64,000 nt of DNA from an uncultured Helicobacteraceae bacterium (GCA_910578285.1 CAJTQL010000003.1:1-64000), one strand, 5' to 3'; shown: positions 22,998-32,740, numbered from the stretch's first letter. Numbers and translations: made by a program. Notes: a model not told the origin generated them from the letters alone.

Positions 22998-24328
22998 TGA
23001 GTTATGTAATCCTTAGTTTCACGCATAAAAATAGCGATTTGCCTGTGCGTGAGAAATTGGCTTTTGACAACACAGCTAAGCAGCAAGCCGTGCTTGAAAG
23101 CGTGCATGCGAATAAATTTATCGATGAATCAATGGTGCTTTCGACATGCAATCGTGTCGAGTTTTTGCTATTTGTTCGCGATTGCCAAAAGGCGCTTGAC
23201 TTTTTGCTCGAATACCTCGCCGAGTTTTCAGGACTAGAGCTCGATGATTTGCGCACGCGCGCCGACATCTATACTGATAGCAGCGCTGTGCATCATTTCT
23301 TTTGCGTGTGCAGCTCGCTTGATAGCCTTGTTGTGGGCGAAACACAGATTGCTGGGCAAATCAAGAATTCTTTTAAATTTGCCTATGACGCGGGCTTTTG
23401 TAATCAAAATATTTCGCGTCTTGTTCACTATGCGTTTCGCTGTGCAGGTTCTGTACGTAATTGCACAGAGATTTCAAAAAATCCTGTTTCTGTCGCTTCT
23501 GTTGCGATTTTGAAACTCAAAGAAATCATGGGCGATTTAACTAATATCCCTGTTGTCATCATCGGGCTTGGCGAGATGAGCCGTTTGTGCATCAAGCATC
23601 TTCAAGAAAATGGTGCAAAGATTCTCCTTTTTAATCGCAATTTTGCCAAGGCGCAGTTGTTTGCAAGCGAGCTTGCAAAGCCTATTGAGCTTGGCGCATG
23701 GGAGAATCTCGCCCAAGCGCTCAATACCTATGCTATCGTGGTGAGCGCGACAGCAGCACCAAGCGCGATTATCACAAGCCAACTGCTAAAATCCTGCAAC
23801 TTTGAACGCTTTTGGTTTGATTTAGCCGTTCCGCGCGATATTGACATTGGCGTTGTAGAAGGAATCTCGGTAATGAGTGTTGATGATTTGCAAGATATTG
23901 TCGCTAAAAATCTCACGCTTCGTGAAGAGCAGGCGCGCAAGGCTTATGGTATTGTGGGTCGATTCACACAAGAATTTTTTGTTTGGCTACAAAGTTTGAG
24001 CGTAGAGCCCATCATCAAAGCATTGCGCGAGCAGGCAAAAGACGCGGCAATTACCGAAATCAACAAAGCGATTAAGAAAGGCTATTTGCCTAAAGAATAT
24101 GAAAACAATATCCACAAATCTGTGCAAAACATTTTCAACAAATTCCTGCATTTGCCTACAATCAGCCTCAAAGGCGTTGCGCATGATCCGCAAGCTGATG
24201 TGCTCGTTGATGCGCTGCGTTTTTTGTTTGGAATCCAAACCGAGCATTCAGTCGCCGACCCAAGCAGCCGCCTCGACCAAATCGACACCTATCGTTGCGA
24301 ATATGACAGCACATTACAAACACACTAA
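22997..24328 (+). CDS. hemA: Glutamyl-tRNA reductase
   Basis: 443 aa; NADPH-dependent reduction of glutamyl-tRNA to glutamate-1-semialdehyde, the first step of C5 haem synthesis. The catalytic cysteine is in MVLSTCNRVEF, GETQIAGQIK follows, and the NADP domain has VVIIGLGEMSRLCIKHL. ATG 22997 overlaps the previous TGA (TGATG); GAGAGAG precedes it. hemC lies three genes downstream in the same run, so the operon groups haem synthesis with proS. Confidence 0.95.
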   Translation: MSYVILSFTHKNSDLPVREKLAFDNTAKQQAVLESVHANKFIDESMVLSTCNRVEFLLFVRDCQKALDFLLEYLAEFSGLELDDLRTRADIYTDSSAVHHFFCVCSSLDSLVVGETQIAGQIKNSFKFAYDAGFCNQNISRLVHYAFRCAGSVRNCTEISKNPVSVASVAILKLKEIMGDLTNIPVVIIGLGEMSRLCIKHLQENGAKILLFNRNFAKAQLFASELAKPIELGAWENLAQALNTYAIVVSATAAPSAIITSQLLKSCNFERFWFDLAVPRDIDIGVVEGISVMSVDDLQDIVAKNLTLREEQARKAYGIVGRFTQEFFVWLQSLSVEPIIKALREQAKDAAITEINKAIKKGYLPKEYENNIHKSVQNIFNKFLHLPTISLKGVAHDPQADVLVDALRFLFGIQTEHSVADPSSRLDQIDTYRCEYDSTLQTH

Positions 24329-24337
24329 AGGAGAAAT

Positions 24338-26080
24338 ATGCGCTATTCACGCTTTTTTGCCCCCACGCGCAAAGATGTCCCCAAAGATGTGGCGCTCAAG
24401 AGCCATGAATATTTGATTCGCGCGGGCTATATCCGACAGCTTGGCAGCGGTGTTTATAGCTTTTTGCCGCTCGCAAAGCGCGTGCTCGACAAGATTCGCG
24501 CGATTGTCAAAGACGAAATGGACAAAATGGGCGCGCTTGAAGTTATGCTTGGTTTTGTTACACCAAGCGTGTTGTGGGAAGAAAGTGGCAGAATCCATAA
24601 ATATGGCGAAGAGCTATTGCGATTCAAAGACCGCAAAGAAGCCGAGTTTGTGCTTGGACCAACGCACGAAGAAGCTGCTGTTGCGATGGTGCGCGCGAGC
24701 GTGAAAAGCTACAAGCAATTACCGCTACATATCTATCAGATTCATCTCAAGTTTCGCGATGAGATTCGCCCACGCTTTGGACTCATACGCGCGCGCGAGT
24801 TTGTCATGAAAGATGGATATAGTTTTCATAAAGACAAAGCTGATTTGTTGCGCGAGTTTGCCGCAATGGAGAACTGCTATCGCACCATTTTTACACGGCT
24901 TGGCTTAGAATTTCGCGTGGTCGAGGCAGACAGCGGGGCGATTGGCGGCAGCGGAAGCAAAGAATTTATGGTGCTTACCGAGAGTGGCGAAGATACGCTT
25001 GTTTTGTGCCAAAACTGCGATTATGCCGCAAATATTGAAGCAGCCAAACGCGCCAAGCTGCCCATTCCGAGTGTTCCACCCGAAGCAGCGTTTGCTAAAT
25101 TCCACACGCCAAACATCGCAACGATTGAAGCACTCGCAGCATTTTTTAAGATTGATTCCTATTTCACAATCAAAGCAGTCGTCAAGAAAGCGATTTTTGA
25201 AAAAACAGAATCACTCGCCTTTTTCTTTTTGCGTGGTTGCGATAATCTGGACGAAACCAAAGCGCTCAACGCGACAGACGCGCTGAATCTCGTTGATGCG
25301 AGCGCAGACGAAATCGCCGCCGCTGGGCTTTTTGCTGGATTCATCGGACCCTATGCACTCAAACACATCACCCATAGCGAGCTGATTTTTTTCGATTCGG
25401 ATTTGTTGGACGCAACAAACCTCATCTGTGGAGCAAATGAGCGAGATTATCATTTTGTTGGTGTGGACTTGAGCAGCTTTGAAGGGTTAGCTTATCGAGA
25501 CATCGCACAGATTCAAGAAGGCAACACATGTGTGCATTGCGGCGGGCGCTTGTTCTATAAAAAAAGCATTGAAGTTGGGCATATTTTTCAGCTTGGCACG
25601 CGCTATTCCGAGCCACTTGGCGCAAGCTTCTTGGACGAAAACGCGCAGGCACAATTTTTTGAAATGGGCTGCTATGGGCTTGGGATTACACGTATTCTTG
25701 CAGCAAGCATTGAGCAGCATCATGACGACAAAGGCATTGTTTGGAATCCGCAGATTGCGCCCTTTATGCTGTGTATTATTGTTTCAAATATTAAAGATTC
25801 CGAGCAAATGCGCATCGCCGGCGAGCTCTATGCTGCGCTTTGCGCGTTGCGAATCGAGGTGTTTTTTGACGAGCGCGAGGAACGTTTTGGCGCTAAAATG
25901 GCTGATTTTGAGCTAGGTGGAATCCCTTTTGCTTTGATTGTTGGCAAAGGCATTGTCGAGGGGAATGTCGAATGGATTGTTCGCAAAAGTAACTCTCGCG
26001 ATGTGATTCCTATTGCAAAGGTGGTAGAATATGTACAGAGCACTTTCAATCATGCTTTTTCTCATCTATCTACTCTGTGA
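24338..26080 (+). CDS. proS: Prolyl-tRNA synthetase (bacterial type)
   Basis: 580 aa, the standard length for the class II enzyme with an editing insertion. Class II motif 2 is FRDEIRPRFGLIRAREF, GPTHEEA marks the active site, and the insertion domain (about 225-385) separates it from motif 3 (GCYGLGITRILAA). The C-terminal anticodon domain follows. It lies 9 bp after hemA, and its 3' end overlaps the FxsA gene by 50 bp. Confidence 0.96.
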   Translation: MRYSRFFAPTRKDVPKDVALKSHEYLIRAGYIRQLGSGVYSFLPLAKRVLDKIRAIVKDEMDKMGALEVMLGFVTPSVLWEESGRIHKYGEELLRFKDRKEAEFVLGPTHEEAAVAMVRASVKSYKQLPLHIYQIHLKFRDEIRPRFGLIRAREFVMKDGYSFHKDKADLLREFAAMENCYRTIFTRLGLEFRVVEADSGAIGGSGSKEFMVLTESGEDTLVLCQNCDYAANIEAAKRAKLPIPSVPPEAAFAKFHTPNIATIEALAAFFKIDSYFTIKAVVKKAIFEKTESLAFFFLRGCDNLDETKALNATDALNLVDASADEIAAAGLFAGFIGPYALKHITHSELIFFDSDLLDATNLICGANERDYHFVGVDLSSFEGLAYRDIAQIQEGNTCVHCGGRLFYKKSIEVGHIFQLGTRYSEPLGASFLDENAQAQFFEMGCYGLGITRILAASIEQHHDDKGIVWNPQIAPFMLCIIVSNIKDSEQMRIAGELYAALCALRIEVFFDEREERFGAKMADFELGGIPFALIVGKGIVEGNVEWIVRKSNSRDVIPIAKVVEYVQSTFNHAFSHLSTL

Positions 26081-26477
26081 GACGTTCGCAACCGTGATTT
26101 TTGCAAACGAAGTTGGAATTTTCGGTCTGCTGCTCGAGATTGTTGTAACATTCATTTTGGGCGTTTCTATGTTGGTCAATTTTCGCGGAATCCTTACATA
26201 TAGTTTTGAGGTGTTGCGCAGTGGTAAGATTGCGAGCGGCGATGTCGCATTTGCGTCATTGGTGCAGCTCATGGGCGCAATCTTGCTCATCACGCCGGGC
26301 ATTGTGTCTGATATTGTGGGGTTTGTGCTTGTTGGAGTTGGCTTTGCCAAAGTCGGATTCAAGCCGCAAACAAGGCAGCAGGGTGCCGGACTTTATCAAA
26401 CGTATGACAGAGAGGATTATAATAGCGTTCCCGATGAAAAGATTATCGACATTGAGGCGATTAGCAAAAGGAAATAG
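26031..26477 (+). CDS. FxsA-family membrane protein
   Basis: 148 aa. Two or three membrane segments (residues 5-27, 30-50, 75-100) are separated by the FxsA-type pattern FRGILTYSFEVLRSGKIASGD ... GAILLITPGIVSDIVGF. FxsA was named for relieving phage exclusion by plasmid F in E. coli; the general function is unclear. ATG 26031 (or 26052) lies inside proS, giving an unusually long overlap, but later starts would delete the first segment. hemC begins on the base after its stop. Confidence 0.85.
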   Translation: MYRALSIMLFLIYLLCETFATVIFANEVGIFGLLLEIVVTFILGVSMLVNFRGILTYSFEVLRSGKIASGDVAFASLVQLMGAILLITPGIVSDIVGFVLVGVGFAKVGFKPQTRQQGAGLYQTYDREDYNSVPDEKIIDIEAISKRK

Positions 26478-27428
26478 ATGCGATTACAACTAGGGACCAG
26501 GGCGAGTGCGCTCGCTCTTTGGCAGGCAGAATATATCCGCTCTTTGTTGCTTGCAATGGATAGGAATCTTGAGATTGAGATTGTCAAGGTGCAGACAAAA
26601 GGCGATGCGATACTAAACAAGCCGTTATCCAAGATTGGAGGCAAAGGGTTGTTTACGCAAGAAATCGAAAATGCAATGCATGCAGGCGAGCTCGACTTTG
26701 CTGTGCATTCGCTCAAAGATGTCCCTGTTGATGAAGATGGCGAGTTTGTGCTCGCCGCATTTAGCGAGCGCGAGGATAGGCGCGATTGTTTCGTGAGTGA
26801 GCATTTTGCGAGCTTGGAGTCTCTGCCCAAAGGCGCGCTTGTAGGCACAACATCATTGCGCCGCACAATGCAATTGAAACATTTGCGCCCCGATTTGCGC
26901 ACGCAAAGCTTGCGTGGCAATGTTATCACGCGACTTGAGCGTTTGCGCAGTGGTCATTTTGATGCGATTATCCTTGCGAGTGCGGGCGTGCAACGCTTGG
27001 GCTTGCAAGGTAAGGTTGCGCATATCGTGCCGATTCCGATTGAGACGTTGATTCCTGCTGTGGGGCAGGGGATTGTTGTCGCGCAATGTAAACGTAATAA
27101 TCATGCATTGTGTGCGCTGCTAGGTCGTATTAGCGATTCCAAAGCAACTCTTGAGGCGTTATGTGAGCGGAGTTTTTCACGCAGCCTTGGCGGAGGCTGC
27201 CAAGCACCTGTTGGAATTTGCGCTGTTTTGAATCATGGCATTTGTCGTGTTGAAGCGATTGTGGGGTTGCTTGATGGTAGCACGATTCTAAAAGAAAGCC
27301 TCGAATCTCCTGTATCAAGCGATGATGATGCGCAAAGGCTTGGGATTGCCCTTGCTGATTTGATGCGTTGTAAGGGCGCGAAGGCTTTGTTGGCGCAAGC
27401 AAGGGAGATGGATTTTGAAGGATTATGA
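26478..27428 (+). CDS. hemC: Porphobilinogen deaminase (hydroxymethylbilane synthase)
   Basis: 316 aa; condenses four porphobilinogens into hydroxymethylbilane. RLQLGTRASALALWQA, HSLKDVP, GTTSLRR, RGNVITRL and LGGGCQAPVG are present; the cysteine in the last motif carries the dipyrromethane cofactor. The start abuts the FxsA stop. The 3' end overlaps the next gene by 14 bp. Confidence 0.95.
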   Translation: MRLQLGTRASALALWQAEYIRSLLLAMDRNLEIEIVKVQTKGDAILNKPLSKIGGKGLFTQEIENAMHAGELDFAVHSLKDVPVDEDGEFVLAAFSEREDRRDCFVSEHFASLESLPKGALVGTTSLRRTMQLKHLRPDLRTQSLRGNVITRLERLRSGHFDAIILASAGVQRLGLQGKVAHIVPIPIETLIPAVGQGIVVAQCKRNNHALCALLGRISDSKATLEALCERSFSRSLGGGCQAPVGICAVLNHGICRVEAIVGLLDGSTILKESLESPVSSDDDAQRLGIALADLMRCKGAKALLAQAREMDFEGL

Positions 27429-27834
27429 GATTCGGCTTTGGACAACTATGTATTTGCCAGAAGGGTTTGAGATACTCGGCATTGTCGAGGGCAGCGCGCT
27501 TGTGTGTCGTAGCGCATTGCGCGAAATGGAAGCCGAAGCAAAGAATCTTGTCGGGCTCAAGGCAAGGTCGTGGCTTGCTGACATGCGCAAGCAGGCTGTA
27601 TGCGAGCTAGTTGGCGAGGCAAAACGTTTGGGCGCAGCGGCTGTGATGGGATTGCGCTATGATTGTTATCATTTGAGCGACACCCTTTGTGAAGTGTTTG
27701 CTTATGGCACAGCGATTGCTCCATGTGTGCATAAAAAATGTCGAGATTCTCCACTTGAAGCAACTTCTATGGAAAACCATGCTAGAATCGATTTAGTCGC
27801 GAGATTGGAGCAGCTCAATACAAAAAAGGATTAG
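27415..27834 (+). CDS. YbjQ/UPF0145-like protein
   Basis: 139 aa. EILGIVEGSALVCRSA, then ARSWLADMRKQAVCELVGEAKRLGAAAVMGLRYDCYHLS and the late CEVFAYGTAI strand fit the YbjQ (UPF0145) fold, in which a short family of small proteins forms ring oligomers of unknown function. TTG 27415 is used because AAGGGAG sits at 27401-27407. It is followed 5 bp later by minD. Confidence 0.7.
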   Translation: MKDYEIRLWTTMYLPEGFEILGIVEGSALVCRSALREMEAEAKNLVGLKARSWLADMRKQAVCELVGEAKRLGAAAVMGLRYDCYHLSDTLCEVFAYGTAIAPCVHKKCRDSPLEATSMENHARIDLVARLEQLNTKKD

Positions 27835-27839
27835 ATATT

Positions 27840-28649
27840 ATGGCTGAAGTGATTACGATTACCTCAGGCAAAGGTGGCGTAGGGAAGAGCACCACATGTG
27901 CGAACCTTGCAGCCGGAATTGCCCAAGAAGGCAAACGTGTCGTAGCGATAGATTTTGACATTGGATTGCGGAATCTTGATATGATTTTGGGGCTTGAAAA
28001 TCGGATTGTTTATGATGTGATTGATGTGATGGAGGGCAATTGTAATCTTTCGCAGGCGCTCATTAATCATAAAAAGACAAAAGACCTCTATTTTCTGCCT
28101 GCAAGCCAAAGCAAGGATAAGAACATTCTCGACAAAGAAAAGGTGCGCAAATTGCTTGAAGAACTCAAGAAAGATTTTGATTATATCTTTATCGATTCTC
28201 CTGCTGGCATCGAGAGTGGCTTTGAGCATGCAGCGTTTCTTGCTGACCGCGCATTGATTGTAACAACACCAGAAGTGAGTGCTGTGCGCGATGCGGATAG
28301 AGTCATCGGAATCATAGATGCCAAAAGCGAAAAGGCAAAGGCGGGACTACAAGTGCACAAAGAGATTATCATCAACCGCGTACGCGCCGATATGATAGAA
28401 CGCGGCGAGATGATGAGCATTGATGATGTGCTGCAGATTCTCGCATTGACACTCATTGGAATTGTGCCCGAAGATGAAAAAGTCATCAGCGCAACCAACT
28501 TAGGCGAGCCCGTGATTTATAGCCATTGCATTTCAGGAGAGGCATACAAACGCATTTCCAGACGCGTTGTGGGCGAAAAAGAAGTGCCATTTATGGATTT
28601 GCGGCAAAAAGGCGGCTTTTTTAGTAGCCTCAAAAGGCTCTTTTCATGA
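27840..28649 (+). CDS. minD: Septum-site determining ATPase MinD
   Basis: 269 aa. A deviant Walker A ATPase that recruits MinC to the membrane and oscillates with MinE. The motif is SGKGGVGKSTTCANL at residues 10-24; DFDIGLRNLDMILGLE and IDSPAGIESGFEHAAFLADRAL follow. The amphipathic C-terminal membrane helix is FFSSLKRLF. It overlaps minE by 4 bp (ATGA). Confidence 0.97.
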   Translation: MAEVITITSGKGGVGKSTTCANLAAGIAQEGKRVVAIDFDIGLRNLDMILGLENRIVYDVIDVMEGNCNLSQALINHKKTKDLYFLPASQSKDKNILDKEKVRKLLEELKKDFDYIFIDSPAGIESGFEHAAFLADRALIVTTPEVSAVRDADRVIGIIDAKSEKAKAGLQVHKEIIINRVRADMIERGEMMSIDDVLQILALTLIGIVPEDEKVISATNLGEPVIYSHCISGEAYKRISRRVVGEKEVPFMDLRQKGGFFSSLKRLFS

Positions 28650-28885
28650 TAGGGCTATTTGGCAAAAAAAGCTCTGCTGCTGTGGCGCATGACCGCTTGC
28701 GGCTCGTTCTTGAACGTGAGCGACAGGGCGTTCCTGCGGCTTATTTTGATGCTATGCGTGAAGAGATTGTTCAGGCTGTGCGTGCGATTACGAAAAAATA
28801 CACCAATGCAGAACGTATCGAAGTTAAGAATCAAGATAGCAATAGCCTTGAGATTGAAATTATTTTGGAGAAGAGAACTCTTTGA
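28646..28885 (+). CDS. minE: Cell division topological specificity factor MinE
   Basis: 79 aa. MIGLFGKKSSA is the N-terminal membrane-targeting sequence, AHDRLRLVLERER the MinD-binding helix, and EEIVQAVRAITKKY with the final beta strand completes the fold. It is coupled to minD; no minC is seen in this window. Confidence 0.93.
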   Translation: MIGLFGKKSSAAVAHDRLRLVLERERQGVPAAYFDAMREEIVQAVRAITKKYTNAERIEVKNQDSNSLEIEIILEKRTL

Positions 28886-28897
28886 TTGGGGGAGAAA

Positions 28898-29773
28898 ATG
28901 CGTTTCGTTTTTGCCGCATGCGTGCTTATTGTTTTGCTTTTTGGGCTATATGATAGAGCCCAAAGGGGCATCGAGTCCGCACTTCCAACGGCAACGTCTC
29001 CAACCCTCGCATTATCAACCATAGCAGAAACTGCCACTCAAGATGTGCAACCAACGCACGAGGTTACAGAACAAGCCGCACAAACATTTCCATTGCCAAC
29101 AGAATCGGCGCAACTACCCGCTGTGGCTGTGATTATCGATGACATCAATTCGTCCGAGCAGCTGCGCTTGATCGATGCGATTCCGCTTGCTATCACGCCC
29201 GCAATTATGCCCAACAATGCGACTAACCCAAAGAGTAGCGAGCTGCACAAGAATCGCGAGGTCTATTTGGTACATCTGCCGCTTCAGGCGCACAATTTTG
29301 TCCAAAAAGAACATATTGTGCTAACAGATTCACAGAGTGCAGAGTCGATTACCAAGCGCATTGAGGACATTGTTGCGCAATTTCCTAATGTTCGCTTCCT
29401 CAATAACCATACAGGAAGTAAATTTACAGAACATGTGGATTCTATGCGTGCCTTGCTGCTTGCTTTGCAAAAGCACGGGATTTTGTTTGTGGATAGCAAA
29501 ACAACGTCCCGAAGTGTTGTGCGCAAAGTGGCAGAGACATTGGGGCTGCGTATAGTCGAACGTGATGTTTTTTTGGATTTTGACAGAAAACCAGAAAAAA
29601 TTGCTAAACAATTACATTTAGCGGTTACAATTGCAAAAAGACGTGGTTATGCAATTGCAATTGGACATCCCTATCCCGAAACATTTGCCGTGCTTTCCCA
29701 ACCCCAGTGGAGAGAGTTGGACGTTGCATTTGTCTATCTTGATACGCTTGTGAAGGAGAAAATATGGCGATAG
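28898..29773 (+). CDS. Divergent polysaccharide deacetylase (YibQ-like)
   Basis: 291 aa from ATG 28898, exported by an N-terminal hydrophobic segment (FVFAACVLIVLLFGLYD), then a Thr/Ala/Pro-rich linker to about residue 75. The domain begins at VAVIIDDINSSEQL and contains HLPLQA, FLNNHTGS, FVDSKTTSRSVV and IGHPYPET, characteristic of the divergent deacetylase family. An upstream TTG at 28886 is possible; GGGGGAG fits the ATG although the spacing is short. Substrate unknown, probably periplasmic. It overlaps the next gene by 10 bp. Confidence 0.85.
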   Translation: MRFVFAACVLIVLLFGLYDRAQRGIESALPTATSPTLALSTIAETATQDVQPTHEVTEQAAQTFPLPTESAQLPAVAVIIDDINSSEQLRLIDAIPLAITPAIMPNNATNPKSSELHKNREVYLVHLPLQAHNFVQKEHIVLTDSQSAESITKRIEDIVAQFPNVRFLNNHTGSKFTEHVDSMRALLLALQKHGILFVDSKTTSRSVVRKVAETLGLRIVERDVFLDFDRKPEKIAKQLHLAVTIAKRRGYAIAIGHPYPETFAVLSQPQWRELDVAFVYLDTLVKEKIWR

Positions 29774-31905
29774 TAGAATTACAAGATGACCTATTCCAAA
29801 CAATTCAGGTGAACGGCAGTGTGCTTTCGCTTCAAGAATATGATTCTAAGCTTTTGTGTGTGGATAGCACTTATTCTCTGTCTGTGTTCTCAAAGGATCT
29901 TTCGCTTGAAAAGAATATGCAAATCTCTAAAGATTTTGAGCAACCCCACCGCTACTCCAACGCATACAGCGCCTCGCCTTTTGGGCTTGTGTGTGTACCT
30001 ATTATGGGTACAAAAGAGGGCATTGTGCTACGTGTTGGCGACGAAATCGCGAATGTCGGCGTGATTGATGAGCATGAAGCTGATGTGGAAAGTTCCGCTT
30101 TTAGCCCTGATGGACGTTACTATGCCACTGGTGGACAAGATGGGCGAATCTTCTTGTATGACACACAACATCTTTCCGTTATTGGTTCGCTGATTCCTCG
30201 TTCCGATTATATCTCTTCGTTGCGATTTTCGCATGATTCCGAGCTTTTGGCATGTGCGGGCTATGATAAAACGGTGGTGGTTTTTGATATGGTGCAAAAC
30301 AAAACGCGCTGCACAATCAAAACACCCGATGTTGTCGAAAAGGTCGCTTTTTGTGATAATGCGCAAAAACTCTTTATGATTTTGCGCAACGGCGCTGCAA
30401 TGCTCTATGACCTTGTGAATCGCGAACCTTTGAGCACCGAAAACCTCTTTGCTACATGGCCTAGCTCGCTCGCCATTAGCCCAGATGGGCGCTTTGCGAT
30501 TGTCGGAGTACGCGGTGATTCTTTGTATATTGTCAATGCGTTGAATAATAGCAAGCTTATGGAGATTAAAATCAATGCTTCAGGGGTGAATCGCCTATTT
30601 TTTAGCAAAGATTGGCTGTTTGTGGGGACGATTGATGGGAATATTCTCGTGATTGAGTATCAAAGGGGGCAAAAAGAGCTCGAAGAAGCAGTGCGCAAAA
30701 AAGACTATCAAACCGCACGTTCGATGATTGAGAATAATGTATTTCTCACTATCCATCCACTTATGAAAATTTTCGATGATGATTGGCCAGAAATTCTACA
30801 AAAAGCCATTGCATTGCTCAATGCACAAAAAATTGAAGAAGCTGTGAATCTTGTCCAGCCCTTTGTCTATGACCAAGAAAAATCGCGCGAATTTGATTTT
30901 TATCTTGGACAACAGGGCGCTGTACGCGACTTTAATCAATGTGTGGAGAATAAGGAATACTCCAAAGCCTACGATATGACGCTCACGGTGAAGTTTTTGG
31001 TTAATACAGCGACTTTTGCCACTCTCGAGCAAGCTTGGAATCGCGCTTTTGTGCAAGCCAAACGACTGCTTGAAGACAATCCATCGTTAAATCTACGCAA
31101 GGCAGAAGCGGTGCTGAAGCCATTTGATTCGGGCGTGAAACGTGAGATTATTAGCAAATTAATCAAAAATCATCAAGTCTTTACTCAAGCAGAAGATTTG
31201 ATTAAAAATAAAAACTTTAAAGGTTATTTTTCGCTCGTCAATCAGCATAGCTTCTTGCGTGATACGGATTTGTATAAAAAAGTCTATTTGCTTGGTGAGC
31301 GCAATATGACCGAGATATTTCATCTTGAACAAGAAGGAGAGCTCGAAAAAGCCGAAGAAATTGCGCGATTCTTGCAGATTTTCCCAAGCTTCAAGCGCGC
31401 TGCAACAGAGCGAATTATCATCTTGCAACAGAAACGATTCTTGCTTGCTGCAATTGAGGGGCATGACATCGCAAAGGCGTATGCGATTGTCGAGGAATAC
31501 CGCGCATTGCGTTCGATGCCACAATTTAAGGAGTTTATGAAAGATTTTGAGAATGTCTTTGAAAAGGCAAAAGATGCTGCGCTCAATGGGCGTCCAAAAA
31601 CGGTGATGACAATCTTTGGCGAGTATATGAATATCGCTTTTTGGGTGGATAGAATCGCTTCGTTATTCAAAGTTGCATATATCCATGAAATTGAAAATAA
31701 AATCCCCGAAGGTAACATTAACTGGCGTGTTACGCTCAAGCGTTTCATCGACCGCTTTGGGCGTGACCCAATGCTTGAGGCGCTTATGGAGCAGCATAAA
31801 CTCCAAGATGAGATCAAAGCCATTGAAGAAGAAGGGAGCTTTATTGGCTATCGCACAGCGAAGCTTGTTGAGGAGATTGTGATTTTCTTTGTGGAGAAGG
31901 AATAG
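29764..31905 (+). CDS. WD40 beta-propeller plus alpha-solenoid protein
   Basis: 713 aa. Residues 1-310 hold about seven beta-propeller blades with WD40-like repeats (VESSAFSPDGRYYATGGQDGRIFLYD, ISSLRFSHDSELLACAGYDKTVVVFD, SSLAISPDGRFAIVGVRGDSLYIV). From about 315 to the end is a long all-helical region with repeated helix pairs, an alpha-solenoid like TPR arrays (YQTARSMIENN, KIEEAVNLVQPF, YSKAYDMTLTV, KRLLEDNP). There is no signal peptide or membrane segment, so it is cytosolic. It probably acts as a scaffold. It sits between a periplasmic deacetylase and dprA and overlaps the former by 10 bp. The architecture recalls eukaryotic coat proteins, but that is fold analogy only. Confidence 0.8.
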   Translation: MAIVELQDDLFQTIQVNGSVLSLQEYDSKLLCVDSTYSLSVFSKDLSLEKNMQISKDFEQPHRYSNAYSASPFGLVCVPIMGTKEGIVLRVGDEIANVGVIDEHEADVESSAFSPDGRYYATGGQDGRIFLYDTQHLSVIGSLIPRSDYISSLRFSHDSELLACAGYDKTVVVFDMVQNKTRCTIKTPDVVEKVAFCDNAQKLFMILRNGAAMLYDLVNREPLSTENLFATWPSSLAISPDGRFAIVGVRGDSLYIVNALNNSKLMEIKINASGVNRLFFSKDWLFVGTIDGNILVIEYQRGQKELEEAVRKKDYQTARSMIENNVFLTIHPLMKIFDDDWPEILQKAIALLNAQKIEEAVNLVQPFVYDQEKSREFDFYLGQQGAVRDFNQCVENKEYSKAYDMTLTVKFLVNTATFATLEQAWNRAFVQAKRLLEDNPSLNLRKAEAVLKPFDSGVKREIISKLIKNHQVFTQAEDLIKNKNFKGYFSLVNQHSFLRDTDLYKKVYLLGERNMTEIFHLEQEGELEKAEEIARFLQIFPSFKRAATERIIILQQKRFLLAAIEGHDIAKAYAIVEEYRALRSMPQFKEFMKDFENVFEKAKDAALNGRPKTVMTIFGEYMNIAFWVDRIASLFKVAYIHEIENKIPEGNINWRVTLKRFIDRFGRDPMLEALMEQHKLQDEIKAIEEEGSFIGYRTAKLVEEIVIFFVEKE

Positions 31906-32738
31906 TGCCCACGCAGATTCTCCAAACACAGAATCTGAATGCAAACATTCAAGCCAAGCTTCGTCATTTGCGCCGCGAAATTGGCTGGTTTTTCTATCGA
32001 GGCAATGCGGCGCTGCTTGATTGTTTGCTTATTGCTATCGTTGGCTCGCGCCATGCTAGCCCCTATGCCAAAACCTACACCTTTCAGCTCGCGCGGCAAA
32101 TCGCTGATATTGGTGCTGTTGTGATTAGCGGTGGGGCTTTTGGTATTGATATTGAAGCACACAAAGGAGCAGGGAGCAAAACGATTTTGGTTTCACCATC
32201 AGGACTTGGGTGCTACTATCCTGCATCGCATCGTAAAGAGATTGAGCAAATCGCCACTAATGGCTTGATTCTTAGCGAATATGAGGCAGATTTTCTGCCC
32301 CAAAAATGGACATTTTTGGAACGCAACAAAATAATAATTGCCCTAAGTGATTGTGTGGTTGTGTCGCAAGCTGACGAAAACAGCGGCTCGATTCAATCGG
32401 CGCAATTTGCCTATAAAATTGGCAAGCCATTGTTTGTTTTTTCGCACAGAATGGGTGAGAGCTTGGGGACACAAAAGCTTATTGAGACAAAAATGGCAAT
32501 GCCCATTGTTCGAATCGAGAACTTTTTGCAATGGCTCCTTGCTACTTTTAGTGCTGAATTTAGGCTAAAGAGCCGCGCACAAAGTGTCGATAGTACGCAT
32601 GATGCTTTTATGGAATTCTGCAGGCAAGCACCGCTTGAGGTTGAGGTGATTGAAAAATTTGGCACACAGAGGCTTGCCGAAGAGCAATTGAAAGGCTCCA
32701 TTGAGCTTCGCAATGGGCGCATTGTCGTGGTCGAATAG
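31905..32738 (+). CDS. dprA: DNA-processing protein DprA
   Basis: 277 aa. Binds incoming single-stranded DNA and loads RecA in natural transformation. The Rossmann domain has IAIVGSRHASPYA, VVISGGAFGIDIEAHKGA, TILVSPSGLGCYYP and SEYEADFLPQKWTFLERNKIIIALS. A short winged-helix-like C-terminus follows (about 225-277). GTG 31905 overlaps the preceding TAG by one base. It is followed 2 bp later by ruvX, as in related genomes. Confidence 0.94.
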   Translation: MPTQILQTQNLNANIQAKLRHLRREIGWFFYRGNAALLDCLLIAIVGSRHASPYAKTYTFQLARQIADIGAVVISGGAFGIDIEAHKGAGSKTILVSPSGLGCYYPASHRKEIEQIATNGLILSEYEADFLPQKWTFLERNKIIIALSDCVVVSQADENSGSIQSAQFAYKIGKPLFVFSHRMGESLGTQKLIETKMAMPIVRIENFLQWLLATFSAEFRLKSRAQSVDSTHDAFMEFCRQAPLEVEVIEKFGTQRLAEEQLKGSIELRNGRIVVVE

Positions 32739-32740
32739 CC

